DNA from: Mastigias papua
Taxonomy: Eukaryota; Cnidaria; Scyphozoa; Rhizostomeae; Mastigiidae
Reading direction: 5' to 3'
DNA length: 64,000 bases
NCBI GenBank assembly: GCA_964019165.1
Contig: OZ025271.1
Span: 12,999,759-13,063,758 of the forward strand
In this document: in pieces, positions 34,640 to 47,945 of the stretch
How positions within the stretch are numbered: position 1 is the stretch's first letter
Layout of the letters: each line of letters starts with the position of its first letter
Notes under the pieces: generated by a model
Told to the model about the DNA's origin: nothing
Database searches by the model: none
The model's input: the letters and a program-made list of their open reading frames with translations, nothing else
Made by a program: the position numbers and the translations under genes

Positions 34640-36590
34640 GTTACTTTGAGATGACTGACATGAATTATGAAAGATTTTCTTCTTCCTTCATCCTGTTTTG
34701 CGAATGTAGATGCTTGATAGTAAATAAATACTAATATGAAATTTAAATAAATATTACTTTTTTGTTTCATATTTACACAAGTTTGAGTTTAGTATTTGTT
34801 CGATGATTTTCTTCTTTCATACTTCGTTGCCATTTTATATGCTCCATACTAAACATTATAGATAATTAACTTAAATATAAACATAGCCGTGAAACATACC
34901 TGCTACAATGATGTCATTTTGAGTTTAGTATTTATTCGACGAGTTTCTTCTTTTTCCATCCTTCTTTGCCATTTTATATAGTTCACAATAACAATTACAT
35001 ATAGATAACTTAAATATAAACATACACATAAAACATACCTGCTCCAATGATGTCATTTTGAGTTGAATATTTATCCGACGAGTTTCTTCTTTTTCCATCC
35101 TTCTTTGCCACTTTATATAGTTCACAATAACAATTACATATAGATAACTTAAATATAAACATACACATAAAACATACCTGCTCCAATGATGTCATTTTGA
35201 GTTGAATATTTATCCGACGAGTTTCTTCTTTTTCCATCCTTCTTTACCACTTTATATAGTTCACAATAACAATTACATATAGATAACTTAAATATAAACA
35301 TACACATAAAACATACCTGCTCCAATGACGTCATTTTGAGTTGAGTATTTATTCGACGAGTTTCTTCTTTTTCCATCCTTCTTTGCCACTTTATATAGTT
35401 CACAATAACAATTACATATAGATAACTTAAATATAAACATACACATAAAACAAACCTGCTCCGATGATGTCATTTTGAGTTGAGTATTTATTCGACGATT
35501 TTCTTCTTTCTTACTTCGTTGCCATTTTATATGTTCCACACTAAACGTTATAGATAATTAACTTAAATATAAACATGCACGTGAAACATACCTGCTCCAA
35601 TGATGTCATCTTGAGTTGAGTATTTATTCGACGAGTTTCTTCTTTTTCCATCCTTCTTTGCCATTTTATATAGTTCACAATAATTATTATATATCTATAA
35701 CTTAAATATAAACATACACATAAAACATACGTGCTCCAATGACGTCATTTTGAGTTTAGTATTTGTTTGATAATTTTCTTCTTCATTCATCTTTCTTTGC
35801 CTTTTTAATTAAATATTAAGCTTTGATATAATCATGCACATATAACATACCTGCTCCAATGATGTCATTTTGAGTTGAATATTTGTTCTCTTATTTCCTT
35901 TCTTTTCCATCCTTGTTTACCATTGTAGGTGCTGCTTAAGAACTATCAGAATACCGTCTTTCTGTACCATTGTATTTGCTCCATTATTGCAGTTATATAT
36001 GAATAATTTAAAAATGAAAAATATACATAAATCATATTTGTTTCTTTCTTATCAATTCGTATTGTTTATTTGTTCGATGTTTTTCCTCTTCTTCCCATCT
36101 TTCTGTACCATTGTATTTGCTTCATGACTGCAGTTATATATAAATAATTTGAAGATGAAATATATACATAAATCGCACTTGTTTCTTCCTTGTCAATTCG
36201 TATTGTGTATTTGTTCGATGTTTTTCCTCTTCTGTCGGTGTTTTTATACCAGTTTATTTGCTTCATGATTGCAGTTATATATAAATAATTTAAAGATGAA
36301 AAATATACATAAATCATACCAGTACCACGCGTGTCATTCATGTATCACGTGTCATTTTGATTTGAGTAGTTGCTCGTAAGCTGTGTTTTTCTCCACCGTT
36401 CACTGCAATTGCTGATGCTTCATATGCACATGCTCAATAATAACAGTTATAAATATATAGAAATAATTAAAAGATTGAAGTATACACAAGTCATACGTGT
36501 TCCATGCATGTCATGTTGATTTGAGTATTTGTTTCGTGATTTCTGTTTTCGATCTTCTCTCATTTCATCTGTTTTTGCCTACAGAGATGG
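34640..36590 (-). repeat. 139-bp satellite with exon-like units
   Basis: TGCT(A/C)CAATGA starts recur at 34901, 35040, 35179, 35318, 35457, 35593, 35732 and 35852: mostly a 139-bp period, with one 136- and one 120-bp step, then more diverged copies to about 36590. On the minus strand the best units hold a 72-nt stretch (for example 35110 down to 35039) from TGGCAAAGAAGG to GAGCAG, followed by GTATGT. It is open in two frames, one reading WQRRMEKEETRR. The diverged units at 36070-36340 keep a similar reading (KMGRRGKTSNKY). The AAAG acceptor is kept in only a few units, so this may be a former tandem exon array or plain satellite that happens to stay open. Confidence 0.75.
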
Positions 36591-39300
36591 AGTAATTGTT
36601 TCCAGTGAATGGTATATCAATAAATCTGCCCAATGGCAAAGATTAATGGTAAAAATCATATTTAAATAACTTAAAGATCAGAGAATATATAATTGTTAGG
36701 TAAAAGTGATTTGCTTATAGACATTTGTCCAAAATTCCACTATCAATGGAAAGTTATGCTTTAGTGGGAAGGAATGTTGAAGCATCTCAGGAATGTTTTA
36801 GATAGATTTGTTTACACGTAATCTTGTTTTGGCCGGTCAGTCTTTTGGATTGTTTTTGTGTATGTATAGGTTACATTTAGCAAGACAGAGGGAAATGGGT
36901 TGAAGCAAGTGAAGAAGTTATTCAATGTGTTGTTCATTTCATGTCATTTAAAACCACAACTACAGTGATAAAGTAAAATAGAACAACAACATTTAAAGAT
37001 TTAAAGTGCATATGATAAACTGTTGTTCCAGCAAATAATGACGGTTTACTACAGGGTAGAGCGGTGTGTTGAAAATAGCCTCAAAAATTTACTACAGTAC
37101 CTTTTTAGTCGTCATATTTAATTTTGATTATACCCTGTATTGTTGTTATGGCAATATTTTGCGTCATCAGATCTTTACAGTTCATTGTTAATACATCTCT
37201 ATGTTTGAATTACTGATTTTCGCATTTTTGCTTTGGTAGTTTTTCATAGTTGTATGATTTTTCTTATTTTAGTACCTATAAATCTGAAACTTTATTAAAA
37301 CTCTTGATATTCTCCCCTTTTGATGATACACTCTTTTACAATTTTGTTATATTTGCCCTTAGTACCAAACTCCTGACACTAACCAACATTCACAAACCTC
37401 CAGCCTCAAGATCCTCAACCACCAGACTTCCAGAATCTAGCAATACCACAACAAACTACAACCTTTGCAAAACCTACAAAAGTGTAAAAGAGCGTGTTCT
37501 TTATTCCAAAAGAGGCGATGCTGATTTGAGTCATTATATCGCCAGATTCCCTTGTTAATTGTGTAAAATGTTGAGAGATGCTCACAAGTTGTTTGAGTTC
37601 TAATTTAAAACGTATTGAATCAATTATTATCAATTATTACTGTAAACACATTTCTGAGGCATCTTTAGTTGGGAGGAAAATTCATGGCATACTAAACAAG
37701 AAGATAAATCTGTTTGTTTCCCTGTATCTTTTCATTTTCACATTAGACGCTTGTAGAAAACTTTGAAGAATGCTCTCTACCCTGTTATCATATGCAGTGT
37801 TTCGAATCCTATTGAATTCTGTTCGTTCAATTTGCGCCATGCATGTGCATGCTTTTGCAACTAATGCTTCGTGCATTCCCAAAGGATTGTTTCATTACCT
37901 GCCGTTCTTCCTGTAAAAGCACGGTCTGTCGAATGACAAACATCTCGTATCGACCCAGAGATTTTCGAAGGTAATTTTCTGCATTCTAGCCAATTTTCAA
38001 CTGCCTATTATTATCTTCAACTGCTTATTGCTGATTATTAATCGTTCATCGAAAGGAGATTGTGGTTGTTGAAGCTTATACGATGCTTCTTGTGTCTGAG
38101 ACGGATATGTCAACTGGATATGACATGAAATGCTTAGATTTGCAAGATACAAGAATGAAGTATAGGAGGTTTACTTATCTGTGTTTCTCATGTCCTCTGT
38201 AGGCATAATTCCATCGCGTCCGGATTGAAGTGTTTCATCATTGCATTGCCAAGTGTTACAACTTCGCGTACATGTCAGAAGGTTGGAAATCTGACCTGAA
38301 ATGCAGGAAAATACTGTAAGTATCACATCGAATTTTAACAGATTCATGTGTCAATTTTGCATTTTAATAGGTGGCAGTTATTTTTGTGCAATTTTTCAAC
38401 CATTGCTCAAGTTGAAGGTTGAGTTTTCCGCCAAGCCTTGGCTACCCCTCGTGCATGGAATTGAAAGCAAAACTGCTGCTTAATTAACAGACATTGCAAG
38501 TTAAGTCCTTTTATAGACTCAAGGCTACAAGTAGCTATAGTGAAGTGTGAACGAGTTGTAATTTGAAGATACAACGTGAATACTTGCCTTCGATTAATTT
38601 GATCTCAGAGCATTACCGTGGGGTCCTTGCATGACCGATGTCCAAGATGCAAAGGTCGAAAGTGATGTGTGCAAAGCTATTTATACCCTTGCTCGCATTG
38701 ACCTCTGGGTCTATTGTTTGCAACTGGATGGAACTGTATCTACGTATCTATTGCAAATATTTTGAGATGATTTCTATATTTTATTCAAGTATTCTTAGGG
38801 CATAAATTGTTTAATGTTTACTTGCACGTTTTTGCGTCATTTTAAATTTGATTACAGCTTGCTGACATTTCCTGCTTGTGTTCTAACAGTTTGAGTTCTT
38901 GTCCACTTCTGTCCGTCTGTTTTCTAATCAAACTTTTATATTTCTTGAAAATCTGTTTTGCCTGTAGCATGTCTTTCATAGGCCATGCGTGTTATTACAT
39001 TACTTTTCTCCAATTTTAGGAGATCTTTCATGCAATGAAGATGTGATGTCATTTGCACAAGGAGAGCACAGATTATGAACAGCCTTTATGTATAACATTT
39101 TAGCAACCATTTCTATCCTTTGATAACAGATGTCTCTTGTAAAATCAGCTGTTTTTCTGTTGTTTTCTTCTTAATTCCGGGGTCCTCCTCAGGGGGTATA
39201 TTATTCCATATACATACACACCTTTATATTCGATCGCACGTATCAGGAGATTTTTACCAATGCTACACCCTTGAGATTCAACATGCTTCTTTATGATAAT
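36591..39300. other. No gene recognised
   Basis: AT-rich; ORFs 37250-37558, 37415-37633, 37578-37766 and 37682-37882 lack recognisable features and overlap on opposite strands. Confidence 0.5.
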
Positions 39301-39304
39301 ATCC

Positions 39305-39805
39305 AGAGAGAATAGAGCCCTCAAACGTCAAATTGCTCCTATCGTGGTTTGTTTCTTGTGGTATTCAACTAAAATATAACTTTGTTTGCCCCGTTGTCTG
39401 TTCAATTGATTATGGCGACTAATAAACCCAAGGTCATAACCAGAGGTTGTTCTGTTTTGCATTTCAAAATCCCGTACTGTAAACTGCTCAATTTTCAATT
39501 TTACAGAAGTTGCATGGCAAATACACTTCATCCATTTTCATAATTTACTGCTTAAAGCTCTCAGCCGTCAAATTGCCCTTATATTGTTCGGTCTGTTGTG
39601 TTATTGAACTCAAATATAACCTTCCTTGCTCTATTTTCTAATCAATTCATACAAATCGAAGTTGGGAGCATCTTGGCCTAGATCCATAACTAAGAGCTGT
39701 TTTCTTTTGGATTTCCAATCCCTTAATATAAACTGGTTAACTTTGTCTAAACTACAGAGAACGCATCGTAGATAGTATTCATCCATTTTCATAAATGCAC
39801 TGCTT
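39305..39805. repeat. Diverged tandem duplication, two units of about 245-250 bp
   Basis: 39310-39555 (CTCAAACGTCAAATTGCTCC ... CATCCATTTTCATAATTTACTGCTT) aligns with 39558-39805 (CTCAGCCGTCAAATTGCCC ... CATCCATTTTCATAAATGCACTGCTTT) with many substitutions. No coding potential. Confidence 0.65.
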
Positions 39806-41231
39806 TGAGATTGTACAACAGAATGTCAATGAACTGAATTCACAATATCATCATCGACAAAATGATAGAATTAACTACTAATTCTCATGATTGCTAACAC
39901 TACTCAAAGGTGAATGAAATGCAACTATTAAATTAATATCTTAAAAGAGTTACGAATATGAAAGAAGAGAATATGGAAAGTCAAATGATTTCTTAATCGT
40001 ATGAGGTATAAAAATTTTCTGTTTCGATAGAGGTATTAAACATTTGAAAATGCATTATCCACCGCTGTGTCTTAATTGAGTATGTCTTTGTTAGTAGTAT
40101 ACTCATCTTCTATAGGATGCAGATATGATAGTTTAACTTAAATTAAACAGTGTAATCAACAATTTTAAAGCCTTGACGGAAACACAATCAGTCATCTACA
40201 CATTTTATTTGGCACCTTCGGATTCAATTCAATTCAATCATAAATTCAATTCAATCATATGGGTTAATAGAAAATACAACTCATCACAAGCAATAGCTCA
40301 CAACATGAGAAAGTCCTGGGATTAAGAAAACATAACGAATGATATGCATTTCACATCAATATTTTTGAAAACAACACGTTTTAAACTTGTAATGGACAAT
40401 AGGGAAACTTTGAAAGACACGATCATTGCAACCCATCTTTGATACAAGGGGGAGGGGGCTCAATCCAAAGCTCTACACCCTGAGCCTCCCTCAGAAATCA
40501 CCCCAGGCTATTAAACTGAAATCGGAGAATCATAAAATTCATAGATGTGTAAACATATTGATGGAGAGAGGATGGCACGTGATCTTACTGCCAATTACAT
40601 TATGTAGTAACCAGGACTTTAAGGTTCTGGACATATCACATGTTTTCGTAAAATCAAGAGATTACGGTGAACGAAAGCTTGTGGCCAAGAGACATATGTC
40701 GAGATAAACCATGTGCAATGTTTATTGATAAATCTGAAGTGATCGAATTGATTGGAAAAGCCTTGATATGGGAGGGAGTAGTCTTAAGTGGCATGAGAAT
40801 ATTTCAAAAAGATACAAGGATGTTGCCACGGATCTTTGAGAATAACCTGTGCATTGAGATTATGAACGTACAACATACTGGTAATGAAAACTCCTGCTTT
40901 CAAAGATTCAACATTTATGTTAATATCATTCCTTGTAAATGAAAGTAGAAGCGAGAAGTACACTAAAGCATAGAATGTGTCTGAAAATACGTAAATATAA
41001 CGGTTAACTGATTTATGAACAAAATTTTTCAAATACATTCCTATTATTACAGAAGTGGTTATGAATAGAAACAATGGATAAATGTTTGCTAGTTATATGC
41101 ATCTTGCTCTATCAAATTACTCTGCAAAATCTCCAATTTCTAACGAATTCCAAGGTTCAATTGCAAACCAAATAGTCAACTGTTTTTGAGTTGATAAATA
41201 ATGGAATAAAAGTTCACCGTATCATGTAATT
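39806..41231. other. No separate gene recognised; likely 3' flank of the minus-strand exon array
   Basis: The overlapping ORFs at 40426-40707 and 40667-40942 (plus) have no domain. A minus-strand AATAAA (TTTATT at about 40718) is the first polyadenylation-like signal after the stop at 41232, but it is about 500 bp away. Confidence 0.4.
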
Positions 41232-44200
41232 CTATCTAAAGCTTAAAAAGTATATATCATAGCACAAAGCATATATGTCAGTTGTTAGTTCCTCGAGTGG
41301 TGCATCACCCATGCAACTTCTTGAAGCTTGCAAAGCTCCTCCATAGCCTTTACTTTCCATTCCCAGTAATATTTCAATGTCCTGAAACGTAAAAATTAAC
41401 CAATATTACTGTTGCTTAAATACTAAATCGCAAAAAACTGGTGAGAACATTAAAATTTGAGCCAAAATCAGAGCCAGTTACCAAACATGGAAATAAAAAA
41501 GAGAAGCCTTTGAAGTAGTATTATAATGTAATGTAGACGGGGGGGGGGCCTTGTAAATTAGCACTCAGTGAGAGTCTACCTTCCTAAAACATATGAAATG
41601 AAACGAAAAGAAGTGTGTTTCTTCCTGGGATTCTTAAAAATTTAACAATAGTGAATAGGTGCCAAATGGTCAACCATAAAGCCAAATTGGGTACAATATT
41701 CATCCTGTCACGCGAATCTACCCCCATCTAGTTGCATGTTTCGGTTCACATATTGGTCGTGTTCCAGTGTCTCATACTCTGACGAAGAGCATACGAAAAA
41801 GTGCTTCTAGGATACTAACGAATGTTCCCAACAGACAGTTTATTAAAAGTTTATTAAAATATAAAAATATATAAACTTGGGAGTAAATCATTTTTCATTT
41901 GTATCTCTAGCTAGTTCCACCTTCTTATCCTCTTTTTCCTCTTGCCATCATCAGTTTACTTACAAACTAGTTGACGTCACAAAAAACAATGATAAGCAAC
42001 AGAGTATCGAGCTAGTTTAGTTTTTGGTTACTAAACATCGATAAGTTAAACTCTTTTAATGTTTTCCAGATTCCTGAGAACCCTGTAAGACTGTCCATAC
42101 TATAATAAGTGTAGAAATAACTGCTTGGCTGACCATTCCTTCTAGTGACAATGGCTGCCGCATTCTGAAGGTACATGTTTGTTTTCTATAAGAAACATGT
42201 AGTCTTTTGCCATCCAAGTGTCTTTGACACTCATACAAATAATCCACTGCTGAGTTTTCTGTCGGTAACTTCAGCTGATTGTCTCTTAAAATTACTCACA
42301 AAATCAAAAAAGTACATTTGTGTACTAGAAGATCAAAACATTATAAATTCAAGAAAGTGAGCCAAGTTGAAGATAAGATATAAAGACTATCATACCTCAT
42401 TTCGACAATCAGGTTGTGGTGTTCTCAATGATGTTTGGAGTGATGACGATTGATAATGGGCCTAAGGAAAGCAAAAGCATGCAGGGTTGTTAATATAAAG
42501 ACTTACATTACACTATGCTTACTTTGAAAACAGATAAAAAGGAAGAAAGTTGAAAAGTACATTGTGAGTTCCGCTCAATTTGCTACATAAATATTATCAT
42601 ACATTTTGAGTAGAAATCATAATAAAATGCACAAATATCACTTAAAGCAAAATATTCAATTGAATACAACAGTATCTTCTATAATAAGAGTAACCTTCAA
42701 ATCCCATTGATAATACAATGCTATGTATATATATATAATGCTACATCATATGATTTCAACTTACATCGTGTTGAGATGGTACACTCCATTAACAGACTTG
42801 AGGAGACACATTTCCATAATAAAACTGAGGTACTAATGTTGCATATGCTGTATCTGTAAATGAAGATAAAGCAAAATCATACGGATGTTTCATAAATACT
42901 TAGTCACATCACATAGTCATTACATTTAATGCACAAATATGAACTACATCATGGTATAAACCATATCAGAGCTGCTCACCAATGAGATGTTTGTTGCCAA
43001 GCAATGGCAATACTCGAATATGAATTGTAGCTACCATAACAGCATCAATGCACAACATACATACTGAAATATGTAAGACGTGAATGTGAAGCTTCGAGAG
43101 GACAGTAATTAGAGGCCATTACAAATTGCATGTAAAAGGTATTATCTACAAACATTTAATGCCTTTTGCAATCGTGCCAGGAAACTTACTGTTGAAAATG
43201 GAAGAAAAGTGCTTCCAGTGGATGTATGTGTGAGAAGCTAAAAGACTCTGCATGAGAAACAAGTGAATTAATAAAGAATGAAATAAATCAGTAACTATTA
43301 AACAATAATTATTCACCAATTACTCAACAATTAAGTTAATGAATATAAAATTATACATGCTGTACAATATTATTTTATCCAATGATAATTATAAAAACTT
43401 GTAAGAATAAACAACAAAACTTGTAAAAAAAGTGCCTACAATTGCTTAGAAGCCACCATTGACTGTAACATCAAGCTGAATAAAATACTTCAAAGGACCA
43501 ACAATATCTGAGTTGATCTGAGAATACATCACCAAATAGACAATGCTATCTGAATATAACTTACGCTATAATGTGGAGGCACTCCACTATAATAGATTTG
43601 AGATGCTGGAGCTGAAGGATTCATCTACAAAAGAAGATAGAAAGAATTAAATATATTAGACAGATAGCAAATATCTCATCAATTTCATTAGATATTCATT
43701 AGATTGAACAAATGTTCTATGTAATAAAACTGCATTCACATCACATCTTCTTTTTATTAGAAACAGACATCCTCTATACAGTCTGGATGTCTCATAATAG
43801 TTTGTCATATCCAGCCTTAGATGTTTCCTAAGGGCCGATTTATAGTTCATTTGATCATGCATGATACAACATTCCATTTCACTTAACGCATGTCAAAACA
43901 AACAGCGCACTTCGTAGTTGTGATCGTGTCTCAGCAGGAATCCCTATTTTGTGACATCTGTATATCCATTTTGCATGATACAAGTCTGAAAAGTTGAATG
44001 GAGTTCAACTCCGTTATTTTTTGTATCATGCAAATGGACAACGCGATATGGGGTCCATCTGATTGACAATCTGCACTGCCTCATCATTATCAGTTTCGCG
44101 CGTTGAAGTGTTGGTGATGATGATTGGTTGCATGATACAAGCATGATACCAACTATAAATCGGCCTTAAGTTGATCTCCAAATTCTGGAAATTTCCTACA

Positions 44201-46201
44201 ACAATCAGGCAACTATGAGAGATAGGATCTTTAGCTAAGGATATTTGAGTAATTGATTCGGTTTGTATTTTGATTCTTGTTTACTAAACTTTTCTCACAA
44301 AGGCAGATTTTTCACAATACTTTTGAAACTCAGACAGTCCGTGTTTCTTAATTTTTACCTGCTTTGGGAGAAACCAATAGTCTTTAATATCAAATGGTCA
44401 AATAATACATGAATGTGAGGCACGATAGATCTGACAATATTGTTGCAGTCAGTATGGTTAGACCATGGAATAGAGGCTATAAAATGGTCTTCTGGCGATG
44501 CATCTATATATGGGTCAACTGCCAATTAGTGTGACTTTGTACATTGCACACTATGACGTAAAAGAGATATCAATTAGACCACAATATGGCAATTATTATA
44601 TATCATTACAAAGATCTGAACTTCATCAACATCTTCGATAAAAATTTCAATCAAAGAAATCCAGTGAGAAACATAGTAATAAACAGGCACGACAATACTA
44701 TATGATTTTGACTTACATTATATTGAGAAGATGCACTCATATGATAAATATTGAGATGTTGATGCTGAATGCTGAATGCTGTAAATGAAAATAAGACAAT
44801 CGAAATCATATGACTACTTCATACTTAGTCGCATGAAATAGTTGTCAGACACGTGATATACTATACACTTTTATAAAGAGGTAAGTACAGGTGCTACTTT
44901 CATAACATCAATTCTGCTTGAGTTGTCATTCCAAATATTGCTCCTCCCTCACACACATTCTATGCAAATGCAATGTCTTCCATTAGTTATACTGTCTGTA
45001 CTGTTGTAATGTTGTACACCCCACAACAAAGTCTTCATTTCTTATGAATCTGACTCATCAACCCAGTCGTATATTTATGCCAATATAACATCATCAATGC
45101 ACAACAAACATGCACTCTAATATGTTAGGCGAAAGAAGTCATGGCATAGAAAGTAGAAGAATGTGAGGCCTAGAGAGGACAGTAATGAGATGCAATTGCT
45201 GATTTCATGTGAAAGGTATTATCTACACATGATTAGTGCCTCTTGCAAACGTGTAAGCAAACTTACAGTTGCAGGTAGAAGAGTACTGCCTCAAGTGGAT
45301 GTATGTGTATGAGAGGTTGAAGGGTTCTGCATAAGAAACAAGTAAATTATAAACAGACAAAAGTTTAAGTGAAGTGAACTAATAACTATTCATCAATACT
45401 AGTGGCCTAAAGATGACAACAAAGCTAATAAATATGAACCAAGTTGTGATTTATAATACTACATAATAACATACTAGACAAAACAACATTGAAACCAAAT
45501 GACAACAGATGCTAAGCATCCATTATTCGACTATGACGTCATACAGTGAAGAATCCTCCATGAAAGACCACTACTCCAAATTGGAATACAATTGGAATAT
45601 TGGAATACATTGCTAAATTGTACGACACCACGTGATAACAACTTACGTCATATTGAGAAGGTAGATAACTCTGATAGAACTGAGGTACTTGCGCTAAAGG
45701 ATGCATCCATAAAACAACACAGTAGCAATCACATCTGCCAATATATTTCGGTTCATCTTTTGGTCATCCGACGTTTCATACTCTGACGAGTGTCGGACGA
45801 AAAAAGCATTTCAGCATACTAAAAGAATGTTCCCGCTATTTGTGCTAAAGTAAAGTTCTGTAGTACTAACAGACTTTTAAACAATGAAATCATATAACTC
45901 TATATGATACTTGCAACATTGTATAGTATGAAATTTATGATAACATTACAAATCTCCTAAACACGAAGTTAAAGCTATATTTGCATTTGCATGTATTACA
46001 ATTCTAAATGTTGCCCAAACAAATGAATTCTTTGATCATGTAATATGCACGTGCAAAATAACAACTGTATAGAATACTCTGTCCATGAAATTATGAAACA
46101 ACATTACAACAAAATACAGTTATTATTTCATATCAATTTACTTTGTGCTGAGGAAATATACTGCTATGATAGACATGAAGCAATAATGCTGAAGCATGCA
46201 T
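41232..46201 (-). pseudogene. Array of ~60-nt phase-0 exons (Tyr/Pro/Gln/Ser-rich), several damaged, with terminal exon
   Basis: Exons on the minus strand, high to low, each with AG before and GT after unless noted. 46142-46201: MHASALLLHVYHSSIFPQHK. 45647-45706: MHPLAQVPQFYQSYLPSQYD, but the acceptor is GG, not AG. 45267-45326: NPSTSHTHTST then TGA stop, GSTLLPAT. 44717-44764: HQHLNIYHMSASSQYN, with three stacked AG acceptors. 43565-43624: MNPSAPASQIYYSGVPPHYS. 43190-43247: 58 nt, frame broken. 42765-42853: 89 nt with a stop after VPQFYYGNVSPQVC. 42396-42461: AHYQSSSLQTSLRTPQPDCR plus NE. 41232-41381: terminal, 49 codons and TAG. The exons are related (M-x-P-x-A...QxYYS...P-x-Y), so they arose by tandem duplication; introns around 42.7-43.3 and 44.7-45.4 kb also match. 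Four of nine are damaged, suggesting a decaying gene, or an active one that skips bad exons. Function unknown. Confidence 0.6.
43832..44166. mobile_element. Harbinger-like MITE, 335 bp, in an intron of the exon array
   Basis: Ends GGGCCGATTTATAGTT and AACTATAAATCGGCCT are inverted; TAA occurs at 43829-43831 and 44167-44169, fitting a 3-bp TAA/TTA duplication. TGCATGATAC motifs repeat inside near both ends. Confidence 0.7.
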
Positions 46202-46209
46202 CTATAAAG

Positions 46210-47945
46210 GAGACAGAAATAATTAACTAGAACGAGGAGAAAAAAGTGAATACAAAGAGAGAGAGGAGAAAAAGAGAAAAAAGCAAGAGAACAAAGAGGA
46301 GAATAGTAGATAGTAAAGGCAAGAATAAAGGGATGAAGAAATGGAGAATAAAGAGGACATAACAGAGGAGGAAAATCAGGATTAAAACATTGGAGAAAAG
46401 TTGAGAATACAGAGCAGAAAGAGGAAATTAATAGCCGAAAAAGAGGAGAAAAAGAAGAGCAACATCGAGGAGGGCAAGGGGTCAATAAAGGGGAGAACAG
46501 AAGAGAAAAATATGAGAACAAAGAGGGGAAGAGAGAAGGAAAAGAGGAGAAGAGAGTGGAACATGAGGAGGAGACGAACAAATTTACAAAGAGTAGAATT
46601 CAGAGGAAAAGTGGAGGATGAAGAGAAGAAACAGATAAGAAAAGTATGAGAACAAAGAGGGGAAGAGAGAAGGAAAAGAGGAGAAGAGAGTGGAACACAA
46701 GGAGAAGATGAACAAATTTACAAAGAGTAGAATTCAGAGGAAAAGAGGAGGATGAAGAGAAGAAACAGATAAGAAAAATATGAGAACAAAGAGGGGAAGA
46801 GAGAAGGAAAAGAGGAGAAGAGAGTGGAACATACAACAATGCCACTGAAAATGCACAACACTGCAAAAACACATCACATAATTTAATTCCTCTATGTGTT
46901 TCTAGTTGGTAGCGTTATCAAAGCACTAACCGCGACCGTTTTCATCACATTTAGGACATTAAAACTTTGGTCAATAAAGTTAACAATAAGGTTAAACCAA
47001 CAAATCTAAATACATCTGAGATCATACCAACTGAAAGCTTTTCCTTGACTTGCAGCCTGACAAATGCTTTTACACAAGATCATTGCAAGTTTCCTTGACG
47101 TTCTCTTATTTTCCCTAACCTAAATAAAAAACACCCTATCTCCCTTGAATTTCTCTGACCCTATGAATCCTGATAAAAAGAGGACAAAAGAGAGAGGCGA
47201 AACAGGACAATACAGGGGAGAAAAAAGAGGAGGTAAAGAGGAGAAAAAAGATGAGCATAAAAAGGGGAATAAGAAGGATAAATGAGAAAACTGCAGAATA
47301 AAGAGGGCAATAAATAGGAGGAAAATGAAAGAACACAGAGGAGAAAAAGAGGTGAATCAGAGGAAAATAAAGAAGAGAAAACGGACGAAAGAAAGAGGAA
47401 ATGAAACAGAGAAGAAACACGAGAAGAAAGCGAAGAAGGGAGATGATACGTAAAGAGAAGAATAAAAGAAGAAAACGACCTGAAGAAAGGAGACAAGAAA
47501 AGAAAATAAAGATGTGAAAAAGATGAAGAGAAAGAAAAGAATGCAGATGAGAATAAAGAGAAGAATTAGGAGGATAAAAAGAGAAGAATTAAGACGAGAA
47601 AAGTGACAAAAACTCGAGGAAAGGAGACAAGATAAAGTGGAAAATAAAGGGGACAGAAAGAGAAGAATAAAGAAAAAAAGAGGAGAATAAAGAGGAAAAG
47701 AGAGAATCAAAGGGGGAGAAGGTTGAGTAGAATAAAGAAGCGACAAAGAGGAAAGTAGAGAGGAGGCAAATAGGAGAAAAAAGAAGAGAATAAGAGGATA
47801 ATATAGAGAAAGGAATAACAGGAGAATGCGGAAAAAAATAAAATAAGATGAAAGAGAAGATCAAAAGGATAAAAAGGACGAGAAGAGTGAGAGAAAGAGG
47901 AAATGAGGAGGAGATAAACAGGAGAAGAAAGAGGAATAGGATCAA
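46210..47945 (+). repeat. Purine-rich (AGAGGAGAAA) tract, 1.7 kb, with a 134-bp tandem unit
   Basis: Apart from a normal stretch at 46830-47160, the plus strand is almost all A and G. Within it a 134-bp unit starting TATGAGAACAAAGAGGGGAA repeats at 46511, 46645 and 46779 (about 2.4 copies). The long Ser/Phe/Leu ORFs on the minus strand are by-products of the bias. It lies between SMU1 exon 8 and the first exon of the 41-46 kb array. Confidence 0.85.

Noticed and set aside
34901..35890. CRISPR-like regular array
   Set aside because: The whole 139-bp unit is repeated with no unique spacers; the genome is animal.
40426..40942. Two overlapping plus-strand ORFs
   Set aside because: Different frames, no domain, no splice signals supporting them.
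45782..45801. Hammerhead-ribozyme-like core CTGACGAGTGTCGGACGAAA, with a related copy CTGACGA...GAAA at 41779
   Set aside because: Stem II would have only two pairs here and none in the other copy, and I cannot place stems I and III. The two copies are explained by duplication of the array introns.
46138..47945. Ser/Phe/Leu-rich minus-strand ORFs that look like membrane proteins
   Set aside because: They arise in every frame because the minus strand is polypyrimidine; no start context or splice structure.
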